Shown: in pieces, positions 13,942 through 21,810 of the stretch
How the letters are laid out: each line of letters starts with the position of its first letter
How positions within the stretch are numbered: position 1 is the stretch's first letter
From: an uncultured Oscillospiraceae bacterium
GTDB lineage: Bacteria; Bacillota; Clostridia; Oscillospirales; Acutalibacteraceae
Reading direction: 5' to 3'
Length of the DNA stretch: 64,000 bases
Assembly (NCBI GenBank): GCA_900542575.1
Contig: UQOE01000004.1
Coordinates: forward strand, 74,081 to 138,080
Notes under the pieces: generated by a model
Databases searched by the model: none
What the model was told of the DNA's origin: nothing
The model's input: the letters and a program-made list of their open reading frames with translations, nothing else
Made by a program: the position numbers and the translations under genes

Positions 13942-16449
13942 ATGAAATATACCACTTGGTTTGATTCCCTTTCCCTGCGGGAACAGTGCGGATTTCTGAC
14001 CGGAGCGGATCAATGGCGCACGGCGGGTTCCGAACGGCTCGGCATTCCGCACGTCCGGATGTCGGACGGCCCCAGCGGACTTCGCCGGCCGGAGAGAGGC
14101 CATTCCGGCAAAACCGCGGAAGCGGTCTGCTATCCCTCTGCTTCCGCAATGGCAAGCACCTGGGACCGCGACGCCATGCGCGTCATGGGCACCGCCCTCG
14201 GGCAGGAGTGCCGCGCTGAGCAGATCGGTCTGCTGCTCGGTCCGGGCGTCAATCTCAAACGCTCCCCGCTCTGCGGCAGAAACTTTGAATATTTATCCGA
14301 AGATCCTCTGACGGCCGGCGAGCTGGCCGCCGCGTACATCGACGGTGTACAGTCCCAGGGCGTTGGGACTGCGCTGAAGCACTTTGCATGCAACAGCACG
14401 GAGACTATGCGCATGAAAGCGGACTCGGTTGTAGACGACCGCGCACTGCACGAACTCTATCTCAAGCCATTTGAAATTGCAGTCAAAAAGTCGCAGCCCT
14501 GGGCCGTCATGGCAGCCTATAACAAATTGAACGGGGTCTACTGTACGGAGAGCAGCTGGCTTCTGGAGGAGACCCTGCGGAAAGAATGGGGCTTTCAGGG
14601 CCTTGTGGTCAGTGACTGGGGCGCCGTCAACAGCCGCCCGAAAGCGCTTGCGGCCGGGACAGACCTTGAAATGCCCGGTACCGGCAATGAAGGTGCGCAG
14701 GAACTCTCCCGCGGAATGCGGGAGGGCACCGTGACCGAGGAGAATATTCGGACCTCTGTGGGCAGGGTCTTTGACCTTGTGGCCAAAGCGGAGCCGAATC
14801 GCCGCGGAACGTTTCCGTCTCTCAATCTGAATGCGGATCACGAGACGGCGGCCGCCCTTGCAGAGGGCTGCCCGGTCCTGCTGAAAAATCGGAGATCTCT
14901 GCTGCCGGTTCAGAGAGAGGAAAAAATCGCCGTTATCGGAGCGCGTGCAGCAGAGCCGCTCATCCAGGGCGGAGGCAGTGCACACGTCCGTGCACACCGG
15001 GTTTCCTCGCCGTATGAGTGCCTTCGGGCGGTCTGCCGGAATCTGTCCTACTGCGACGGCTACGATCTGGAGCATCCGGACTATGTGGACCTCCGGAAAA
15101 TGGAGGAAGCTGTCTCCAATGCAGAGAAGGCTGACAAGGTGCTGGTTTTCGTCAGCTGCGCAGAGGCCGATGTCACCGAGGGCATGGACCGCAGATCTCT
15201 GAAGCTGCCCGCGGCTATGGACGCCCTGGTAGAGGCGGTCTCCGGTGTCAGCATGAATGTCGCCGTCATTCTCATGACGGGCGGCGTCGCTGAGCTGCCG
15301 TGGGCCGACCGCGTCAATGCTATTCTGTGGTCCGGTCTGCTGGGCGAGGGCGCCGGTGAGGCCCTGAGCCGTATCCTGCTCGGCGAAGTTTCTCCGAGCG
15401 GCAGGCTGAGCGAAACCTGGCCGATGCGCCTGGAGGATGTGCCGTGCGCCGACTGTCTGCAGCCGGATGAGAACGGCAGTGTGCTCTATAAAGAGAGTAT
15501 TTTCATGGGGTACCGCTATTACCAGAGAGCCGGCGTGCCGGTGCGGTATCCATTTGGATATGGCCTGAGCTATTGCCAGTTTGCCTACAGCAATCTTCAG
15601 ATCAGCGAGGCGTACGAGCAGGGCAATTATACGGTGGCATTCCAGGTTACCAATGAAGGCGGAATTCCCGCCGCTGAGGTCCCGCAGCTCTATGTCGGCT
15701 ACAGTCGGCTGGACGAATCCTATCTTTACCGGCCGGTCCGGGAACTCCGCGGGTTTACGAAACTGTTCCTGGATGCCCACGAGACGCGGAACGTCTCCTT
15801 CACGCTGGATCCCGCGGCATTTGAGAACTACAGCACCGAGAATGAGGTCTGGCAGGCGGAGCCGGGCGAGTACACAATTGAGGTCGGCGCTTCCAGTGAG
15901 GATATCCGGCTGAGCGGCAGCGTCCGTATTGAGAACCCGGGCTTCGGGGAACTCGACTACCGTGCAAGGACACCAGCCTACTTTAACTGCGCACTCGGTC
16001 AGGCAGATGAGCGCGAATTCGTTTTCCTGCTCCGCTACGATCCCGCCGAATTTCTGGACGATTCCGGGCGCATTACCGCAGACAGCACAATTGCGGACTG
16101 CGCCAATACATCGGCCGGCCGCTGGCTGGACCGCGCCGTCCAAAAACTCGCCTCCCACATCGGCGGCCCGCTCTCGGAGGAGGTCTGGTATGAATCCCTC
16201 CGCAACATGCCGCTGAACCGCTTCGTCCGGATGACCCGGGGCCGCTTCTCAGCCCCCATGCTCGATGCACTGGTCATGTACCTGGACGGCGGCGACGCCG
16301 CCGATGCGGCCAAGCTGGCGCTGGCCGGTCTTCCGGAGGCACTGCTTAATCTGCTCCTTCCGCTGGGGCAGAAGGCGGCGCCGAAGATCCCGGACCGTCT
16401 GGTCCCCGCCGGACTGAAAAAGCTTGGAAAGAAGAAAAAGAAGGCATGA
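13942..16449 (+). CDS. glycoside hydrolase family 3, beta-glucosidase-like
   Basis: An 835-residue cytoplasmic enzyme (no signal peptide). The TIM-barrel domain includes ALKHFACNSTETMR and the nucleophile motif VVSDWGAV near residue 226. The alpha/beta sandwich follows (GSAHVRAHRVSSPYECL; CAEADVTEGMDRRSL), then GYRYYQ, an FPFGYGLSY-like motif and a fibronectin-III-like domain (EVPQLYVGYSRLDESYLYRP). The last 160 residues are an extension beyond the fibronectin domain that ends in a lysine-rich tail. It hydrolyses beta-glucosides or similar sugars; the exact substrate is open. I chose ATG 13942 for its GGAGG site. It overlaps the thiamine pyrophosphokinase gene by four bases. Confidence 0.9.
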   Translation: MKYTTWFDSLSLREQCGFLTGADQWRTAGSERLGIPHVRMSDGPSGLRRPERGHSGKTAEAVCYPSASAMASTWDRDAMRVMGTALGQECRAEQIGLLLGPGVNLKRSPLCGRNFEYLSEDPLTAGELAAAYIDGVQSQGVGTALKHFACNSTETMRMKADSVVDDRALHELYLKPFEIAVKKSQPWAVMAAYNKLNGVYCTESSWLLEETLRKEWGFQGLVVSDWGAVNSRPKALAAGTDLEMPGTGNEGAQELSRGMREGTVTEENIRTSVGRVFDLVAKAEPNRRGTFPSLNLNADHETAAALAEGCPVLLKNRRSLLPVQREEKIAVIGARAAEPLIQGGGSAHVRAHRVSSPYECLRAVCRNLSYCDGYDLEHPDYVDLRKMEEAVSNAEKADKVLVFVSCAEADVTEGMDRRSLKLPAAMDALVEAVSGVSMNVAVILMTGGVAELPWADRVNAILWSGLLGEGAGEALSRILLGEVSPSGRLSETWPMRLEDVPCADCLQPDENGSVLYKESIFMGYRYYQRAGVPVRYPFGYGLSYCQFAYSNLQISEAYEQGNYTVAFQVTNEGGIPAAEVPQLYVGYSRLDESYLYRPVRELRGFTKLFLDAHETRNVSFTLDPAAFENYSTENEVWQAEPGEYTIEVGASSEDIRLSGSVRIENPGFGELDYRARTPAYFNCALGQADEREFVFLLRYDPAEFLDDSGRITADSTIADCANTSAGRWLDRAVQKLASHIGGPLSEEVWYESLRNMPLNRFVRMTRGRFSAPMLDALVMYLDGGDAADAAKLALAGLPEALLNLLLPLGQKAAPKIPDRLVPAGLKKLGKKKKKA

Positions 16450-17072
16450 AATCCTGCCTGATTCTGACCTCTCACATTGAGGGAATTGAGCGGCTCCAGG
16501 TGCGGCAGAGCGACTACGACGCCGTACTTGCGGCAGACGGCGGGTATGTCCGGGCAGAGGAGCTCGGCCTGGTCCCTGACGCGTTTATTGGCGACTATGA
16601 CTCTTCGGACCCGCCTCAGTCGGACGGAGAGACCGTATTTCTGCCGCGGGAGAAGGACATGACGGACAGCGAGGCGGCCATCGATCTCGCGCTGTCCCGC
16701 GGATACGACCGTATTTTCGTTCTGGGCGGCCTGGGCGGCCGTTTTGACCACACGATGGGAAATGTTTCACTTCTTTTAAAATACCAGAATTCCGCCGACT
16801 GGCTCGAATTCAAAGACGGCTTCAACCGCGTTTTCCTCGCCGGCCCCGGAACCTGCTCCGTGCCGGCCGACGGGTATCAGTATCTCGGACTCATCGCCTA
16901 CGGCGGACCGGTCTGCGGACTGACGGTTCAGGGCACCAAATACCCGCTGTCCGATTTCACCCTGCCGGACGACACGACGCTAGGCGTCAGCAATGAAATT
17001 CAGGGAGAACGCGCAGAGCTCTCCTTTTCAGAGGGCAGGCTGCTGGTGATCCAGTCCAACGATATGAAATAA
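16446..17072 (+). CDS. thiN: thiamine pyrophosphokinase
   Basis: A 208-residue enzyme that transfers pyrophosphate from ATP to thiamine to give the cofactor needed, for example, by the PFOR encoded at 21811-25398. Motifs of the TPK catalytic domain are present: AADGGYVRAEELGLVPDAFIGDYDSS, then KDMTDSEAAIDLAL and GGLGGRFDHTMGNVSLL. The C-terminal binding domain ends with DTTLGVSNEI. Length is typical. It is coupled to the GH3 gene by an ATGA overlap although the functions are unrelated. I find no TPP riboswitch upstream. Confidence 0.93.
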   Translation: MKSCLILTSHIEGIERLQVRQSDYDAVLAADGGYVRAEELGLVPDAFIGDYDSSDPPQSDGETVFLPREKDMTDSEAAIDLALSRGYDRIFVLGGLGGRFDHTMGNVSLLLKYQNSADWLEFKDGFNRVFLAGPGTCSVPADGYQYLGLIAYGGPVCGLTVQGTKYPLSDFTLPDDTTLGVSNEIQGERAELSFSEGRLLVIQSNDMK

Positions 17073-17090
17073 AGAACTCTCCCGGACTTG

Positions 17091-17137
17091 AAAAAGCGAA
17101 TGGCGACCCGCTCTTGCAAGCGGGTCGCCATTCTTTA
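17091..17137. terminator. bidirectional intrinsic terminator between thiN and the M28-like gene
   Basis: GAATGGCGACCCGC (17098-17111) pairs perfectly with GCGGGTCGCCATTC around a short loop, with AAAAAGC on the left and TTCTTT on the right, so it can serve both converging genes. Confidence 0.88.
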
Positions 17138-17165
17138 TCTGATTATCCCTTTCGATGTGTCTGGA

Positions 17166-18380
17166 TTAAAATTTGCTCTCCGGGTCGTCTTTGAGATAGG
17201 CGAGCTCCAGGGCCAGCTTCATAGCGGCTTCCACAGCGCGGACATCCAGATGCTCGGTGCTGTCGTCCGGGCCGCGGTAGAAGTCCGGTTTCCCGTCGGT
17301 CAGGGAGGAGAGCAGGATGGTCGGCACGCCGCCTTTGCGGAAGGTCTCGGCCTCGGAGACGTGGTATTTCGGGGCGTGATCGGTGAGCATGACATCAGCA
17401 TTCTCCGCAGCCGCTGCAATGGCGCGATTCAGCTGCCGTCCCCGTGCGAGGGTATTCAGCGAATCGACACTGAAGAGGGAATCCAGGCAGATGATAGCGG
17501 TGTCGGTCTCCTTCAGCGCATCGGAGTAGGTGCGGAGGAACTGCTTGGCGCCCTCCATGTGGGAAGACTTGCCGGAGGTAAGAAGGACGTCAACCTCGGT
17601 GTTTTCCAGACGGAGCTTCTCCACCGAGAGATACCGCATGGCACCGGAAGCGGTATAGCAGCCGCTCAGGTTGTCGCTGACGCCGGGCCAGGACTGATCG
17701 GTCAGAACGGCGCGGGACTGCAGAAATGGAAAGAGAATGAAAACAACCAGTGGATAGGCGATGTATGCAAACCATGCCGGCATGCAGAGCGTCCCGGACG
17801 CGTTCAGCGAAGCAAGGACGTCAAACGCCAGATAGAGGACAATGCCGAGGATGGTCAGTGCGCGGAAGGCGCTGACGGCACCGGCGGAAAACCGTCTGGC
17901 AAAGGGGGCGTCCAGGTTGGCCTGCAGGATGATGCGGTGCTCCGTTTTGCCTTTGGGTCTGCGGCGGGCCAGAACGTCGGCCGACTTGCGCGATTTTGCG
18001 GTGCCCCCGAGGAGTCCGAAGAAGCAGAGCAGGGTGAGAACCGAGCAGATCAGCCCGATGTCGGCAAGCACAGTGCCGGCAGCCGGAATGAGTACCGCAA
18101 GAATACCGAAAACAGCGGCGATGAGCATGAAAATGGCGGTCCATTTGGCGGCGGCATTGGAGGAGCCGGGTTTCAGCAGAAACGGAGTCTCATCGACCTC
18201 ATCTGCAAATTTGGTGAGGTCGTCCTGAAGGGAGGCACGAAGCGATTCCTCTCCTTCTCCGCCGGCCTGGCGGGACGCATTCACCTCGCTGTCGGCAAAA
18301 CTTTTCGCAGAGCGTACGGCGTAGTTGCAGCATTCGCGCACCTTGCCGACATAGCGCTCACTGGATTCAGATGCTTTCAT
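17166..18380 (-). CDS. membrane protein with an M28-peptidase-like domain that looks degenerate
   Basis: A 404-residue protein. After a hydrophilic N-terminus come two hydrophobic pairs (residues about 75-125 and 175-215) and a region resembling M28 Zn-aminopeptidases: HRIILQANLDAP where active enzymes have HxD, SDNLSGCYTASGAM for the (A/S)DNxSG motif, HMEGAKQFLR, and STEHLD near the end. The first zinc-binding His is replaced by Asn (ANLD), so activity is doubtful. I chose ATG 18380 for its GGAGA site; an upstream in-frame start adds 19 residues of unlikely sequence. No partner genes are adjacent. Confidence 0.65.
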   Translation of the reverse strand: MKASESSERYVGKVRECCNYAVRSAKSFADSEVNASRQAGGEGEESLRASLQDDLTKFADEVDETPFLLKPGSSNAAAKWTAIFMLIAAVFGILAVLIPAAGTVLADIGLICSVLTLLCFFGLLGGTAKSRKSADVLARRRPKGKTEHRIILQANLDAPFARRFSAGAVSAFRALTILGIVLYLAFDVLASLNASGTLCMPAWFAYIAYPLVVFILFPFLQSRAVLTDQSWPGVSDNLSGCYTASGAMRYLSVEKLRLENTEVDVLLTSGKSSHMEGAKQFLRTYSDALKETDTAIICLDSLFSVDSLNTLARGRQLNRAIAAAAENADVMLTDHAPKYHVSEAETFRKGGVPTILLSSLTDGKPDFYRGPDDSTEHLDVRAVEAAMKLALELAYLKDDPESKF

Positions 18381-18544
18381 AGGAAATCTCCTTATAATTT
18401 GAAGTATAAAACAATTCTGAGTGTAACTGCTCCGCATGGAAAAGTCAAACGGCAGGACCCGATTTTCATTGACAAAAAGCGGGCTTTCATACTAGAGTAA
18501 TTATATGTATGAAAAATAATATTCCCGGGAAAGGATTAAATGCT

Positions 18545-19093
18545 ATGAATCGTTCGGCGAAAAGCCGTTCTGTCATTCTTGCGGTAACTCTGCTTTTGGT
18601 GTTTGCCCTGTCCGTTCCAGCTTCGGCGGAGAGTCTCTACCAGCTGACCGGAACGGCTCCGGCACAGAAACACGGGTACGATGTCGGACAGCCGACCGTG
18701 GCGCAGCCGGCCCGCCGTATTCCGGCTGCAACCCGTCCGCAGAAACGGCAGATTACTCATCACAGGCGAACGGCCCGGCGCAGCGGAACCGCTTCTGTGC
18801 GCAGAAACCGGAGCATGGGTGCTCTCACAAAGAGGACAGCAGCTTCCGGCGGAGACAGCACAAAGCGCGCAGCAGAGCCGAAGAAGGTGCCGCAGACGGA
18901 AAAGGAAAGCGGCCGGCCTGTTTTCATCTCCAAAATTACACCGGCGGGTGCATCTACAACGGTTGCGTCCGGCGACCCGGTTCAGAGTGAGCGGGGCAGA
19001 AAAATCTCCTCCTCCATTATGGTGGGAATTGCGGGTTTCTCTGTTGTCTGCGCCATTCTGTATCTGCTGATCGGCCATCGAAATCGACCGTAA
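18545..19093 (+). CDS. secreted or membrane-anchored basic protein of unknown function
   Basis: Not recognised. The 182-residue product has an N-terminal signal peptide (VILAVTLLLVFALSVPASAES, cleavage probably after ASA), a long, very basic, Arg/Thr/Pro-rich disordered middle without cysteines, and a C-terminal hydrophobic segment (SSIMVGIAGFSVVCAILYLLIG) followed by HRNRP. This architecture gives a single-span extracytoplasmic protein tethered at its C-terminus. I chose ATG 18545 behind GGGAAAGGA; an in-frame ATG at 18509 lacks a site. A TTGACA lies at 18469 but the matching -10 is weak. Confidence 0.65.
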   Translation: MNRSAKSRSVILAVTLLLVFALSVPASAESLYQLTGTAPAQKHGYDVGQPTVAQPARRIPAATRPQKRQITHHRRTARRSGTASVRRNRSMGALTKRTAASGGDSTKRAAEPKKVPQTEKESGRPVFISKITPAGASTTVASGDPVQSERGRKISSSIMVGIAGFSVVCAILYLLIGHRNRP

Positions 19094-19101
19094 ATCGGCC
19101 A

Positions 19102-19139
19102 TAAAAAAGCGGAAGTCCGATGGACTTCCGCTTTCTTTG
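19102..19139. terminator. bidirectional intrinsic terminator
   Basis: AAAGCGGAAGTCC and GGACTTCCGCTTT form a perfect stem around GAT, with A residues on the left and T residues on the right. It separates the converging genes ending at 19093 and 19153. Confidence 0.9.
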
Positions 19140-19152
19140 TATTCGAATGTTG

Positions 19153-19908
19153 TTATTCTGCTCCCTCAAAATATGCGTCGTCGTCGGCATCTTTTCCGCA
19201 GACAGGGCAGTTTTCTTTGAGGTCGATGGGTGTGGCGTCCAGTGTGCCTTTGCAGGCATCGTAGTAAAACAGCTTGCCGGATGCGGGAACCGGGAGCCCG
19301 AGCAGATACTGAATGACTGCAGTGGCCTCCATAGATGAGATGGTGGAGACGACAGAACCAATGGCGCCGTTATTCTCCTCCGGCGGCATGTCTGTGCCGT
19401 AGAGGCAGCTGAGACAGGGAGTCTCATGGGGCTGGACGAACATGATGGTTCCGGCAAAGCCATTGATGCCGCTGACGACAAAGGGCTTGTTGAGTTCAAC
19501 GCAGGCCTCGTTGACGAGCATCATGGTCTGTGTGTCCTCAATGGCAAGCGCAACGATGTCATACTGGCTGATGATTTCTATGACGTTATCCTTATTGACC
19601 GCTGTGGCGTGCGGGATGACGTTGATCATGCTGTTGAACTGACGAAGCTTGCGAGAGGCGGAGCTGGCTTTGAGCGACCCGATGTCGTCTTCAAAGTGGA
19701 TGAACTGGTTGTTGAGATTGGTAATGCGGACAATTTCGTGGTCTGCAATGCCGATCGTACCGACTCCGGCACAGGCAAGATCGTACAAAAGGGTGGTACC
19801 GAGACCGCCGGCACCGATGACAAGGACACTGGCATCATTCAGGATTTCCTGTCCGTTTTCTCCCAGCTGCGGCAGAAAGGACTGCTTGGAATATCGTTCC
19901 GAATTCAT
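19153..19908 (-). CDS. ThiF/MoeB/HesA-family adenylyltransferase
   Basis: A 251-residue E1-like enzyme that adenylates the C-terminus of a ubiquitin-like sulfur carrier such as ThiS or MoaD. The nucleotide motif VLVIGAGGLGTTLLYDLA is near residue 30, NLNNQFIH follows, and zinc is bound by CLSC and CPVC pairs. Length and motifs do not settle whether the partner serves thiamine, molybdopterin or another sulfur pathway; no carrier-protein gene is adjacent. It has its own promoter and stands alone between terminators. Confidence 0.88.
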   Translation of the reverse strand: MNSERYSKQSFLPQLGENGQEILNDASVLVIGAGGLGTTLLYDLACAGVGTIGIADHEIVRITNLNNQFIHFEDDIGSLKASSASRKLRQFNSMINVIPHATAVNKDNVIEIISQYDIVALAIEDTQTMMLVNEACVELNKPFVVSGINGFAGTIMFVQPHETPCLSCLYGTDMPPEENNGAIGSVVSTISSMEATAVIQYLLGLPVPASGKLFYYDACKGTLDATPIDLKENCPVCGKDADDDAYFEGAE

Positions 19909-19950
19909 ACCTTTCCCCTCCTATAGAGTTAATTTTTTAATATCGGAAGT

Positions 19951-19979
19951 ATTATAGCAGTCAAATATGACTCTGTAAA
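19951..19979 (-). promoter_or_regulatory. promoter of the ThiF-family gene
   Basis: Read on the minus strand: TTTACA, a 17-base spacer and a perfect TATAAT, ending about 43 bases before the start codon. Confidence 0.7.
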
Positions 19980-20046
19980 CCACAAATTTCGTCCGATTTT
20001 TGCACAATTTGACGAAAAATGGACCGATGGCTGTTTCATCCTTCTC

Positions 20047-20082
20047 ATAAAAAAGGAGCACCCCGAAAAGGGATGCTCCTTG
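20047..20082 (-). terminator. intrinsic terminator of glpK
   Basis: On the minus strand AAGGAGCATCCC pairs with GGGTGCTCCTT, then TTTTTT. It begins about 23 bases after the glpK stop. Confidence 0.85.
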
Positions 20083-20104
20083 CAGTTTTTGAAAAAACGG
20101 GAGA

Positions 20105-21634
20105 TTAGTCGTGGTCGATCCAGTCCATGGCACGGGTGACGGCTTTCTTCCAGCCCTTATAGGCTTTCTCTCTGTCCTCTTCTGCCATGTCCGGATAGTA
20201 AACCTTGGAGACCTCGCGGTTCTCGGAGATTTCGTCCAGATCTTTCCAGAAGCCGACAGCAAGACCGGCGAGATAGGCGCAGCCAAGTGCAGTGGTCTCG
20301 ACGACTTTCGGACGGTTGACCTCACAGTTGAGGAGGTTCGACTGAATCTGCATCATGATGTTGGAGACGGAGGCACCGCCGTCAACACGGACGGAGTCGA
20401 GCTCAATGCCGCAGTCGTTGCGCATTGCGGTAACGAGGTCAACGCACTGATAGCAGATAGCCTCAAGTACGGCACGGGCAAAGTGTGCACGGTTGACGCC
20501 GCGGGTCAGGCCGACGATGCAGCCGCGGGCGTACATGTCCCAATACGGAGCACCGAGACCGGTGAAGGCCGGTACCAGGTAGATGCCGTTGGCGTCCGGA
20601 ACGGACTCGGCGAGTTCGTCGCAGCGCGGAGCCTTGTCGATCATCTTCAGCTCGTCGCGGAGCCACTGGATGACGGCGCCGGCGTTGAAGGCGGAACCCT
20701 CAAGGTCATAGGTGACTTTGTCACCGATTGCCCAGGCAACGTTGGTTACCAGGTTATTCTTGGAATGGACAAGCTCGTCGCCGGTGTTCATAAGAAGGAA
20801 GCAGCCGGTGCCGTAAGTGGCTTTGACCATACCGGGTTTGTAGCAGTTCTGGCCGAACAGAGCGGCGGGCTGGTCGCCGATGGCGCCGGAAATCGGGGTG
20901 CCCTCGAGACCTTCCAGACCCTGGATGCCAGGCGCAACCAGACCGTAGACCTGGCTGTTGGTGACCGGAGTCGGGAGAATTTCCATTGGAATGCCGATCT
21001 CTTCGCAGAGATGCTCGTCCCACTTCAGGGTATTGATGTCGAACAGCATGGTTCTGCAGGCATTGGAATAGTCGGTAACATGAACCGCGGTCTCCGGATG
21101 AACGGCGCCGCCGGTCAGGTTCCAGATGAGCCAGGTTTCAACCGTACCGAACAGGAGGTTGCCGGCTTCGAGAACTTCTGTTGCCTCGGGAACGTTGTCG
21201 AGGATCCATCTGATTTTAGAAGCGGAGAAATAAGCGTCGACGACAAGGCCGGTGTGCTCATAGACGTAGTCAACAAAGCCCGGTTTTTTCTTCAGCTGTT
21301 CGCAGTAGTCTGCGGTGCGGCGGCACTGCCAGACAATGGCGTTGTAAACCGGACGGCCAGTGGTCTTGTCCCACAGAATCGTGGTCTCACGCTGGTTGGT
21401 GACACCGAGGCAGGCGATGTCTCTCGGGTCAATGGCGCCTTCACCGAGGATGGTGGTGATAGACTGATATTCGCTGTAGAGAATGTCCATGGGGTTGTGC
21501 TCAACCCAACCTGCCTGAGGATAGATCTGCTCATATTCTCTCTGTGACTTCGTGACAATCTTTCCATCTTTGTCAAATACGATTGCTCTTGAGCTTGTAG
21601 TTCCCTGGTCAAGAGCCATAACATATTTTGCCAT
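20105..21634 (-). CDS. glpK: glycerol kinase
   Basis: A 509-residue FGGY-family kinase that converts glycerol to glycerol-3-phosphate. The start MAKYVMALDQGTTSSRAIVFD is the ATP-binding phosphate-1 motif; INQRETT-like TNQRETTILWDKTTG, NAIVWQCRRT, AYFSASKIRW and the FGGY signature near GCAYLAGLAVGFWKD follow in order. Length is the family norm. A strong ribosome site (AAGGAGGAA) precedes the ATG. No glycerol facilitator or glpD gene is adjacent, so uptake and oxidation must be encoded elsewhere. Confidence 0.96.
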   Translation of the reverse strand: MAKYVMALDQGTTSSRAIVFDKDGKIVTKSQREYEQIYPQAGWVEHNPMDILYSEYQSITTILGEGAIDPRDIACLGVTNQRETTILWDKTTGRPVYNAIVWQCRRTADYCEQLKKKPGFVDYVYEHTGLVVDAYFSASKIRWILDNVPEATEVLEAGNLLFGTVETWLIWNLTGGAVHPETAVHVTDYSNACRTMLFDINTLKWDEHLCEEIGIPMEILPTPVTNSQVYGLVAPGIQGLEGLEGTPISGAIGDQPAALFGQNCYKPGMVKATYGTGCFLLMNTGDELVHSKNNLVTNVAWAIGDKVTYDLEGSAFNAGAVIQWLRDELKMIDKAPRCDELAESVPDANGIYLVPAFTGLGAPYWDMYARGCIVGLTRGVNRAHFARAVLEAICYQCVDLVTAMRNDCGIELDSVRVDGGASVSNIMMQIQSNLLNCEVNRPKVVETTALGCAYLAGLAVGFWKDLDEISENREVSKVYYPDMAEEDREKAYKGWKKAVTRAMDWIDHD

Positions 21635-21715
21635 TGGAAGATTCCTCCTTTAGAATATTCATATTTTTCCAAAAAATCCGCAAAATTTTAGGGAAATTTT
21701 TCCCGGACCTGATAA

Positions 21716-21744
21716 GAAAGGCGCTGAGCGTCAACTCAGCGCCA
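21716..21744 (-). terminator. intrinsic terminator of the PFOR gene
   Basis: On the minus strand GGCGCTGAG pairs with CTCAGCGCC around TTGACG, followed by TTTC. It lies 66 bases past the PFOR stop and 82 bases before glpK begins. Confidence 0.85.
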
Positions 21745-21810
21745 ACTCTATTGTCATATTATACCAAATACCAACTTTTATCAAGGGGCATTTGTGGAAG
21801 TTTTGACAGG

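Noticed and set aside
16446..17072. TPP riboswitch controlling thiN
   Set aside because: No TPP aptamer motif is seen upstream; the gene is translated from the GH3 transcript.
17088..18500. A 470-codon plus-strand frame over the M28-like gene
   Set aside because: It starts inside the bidirectional terminator, runs through the promoter region of the opposite gene and resembles no protein.
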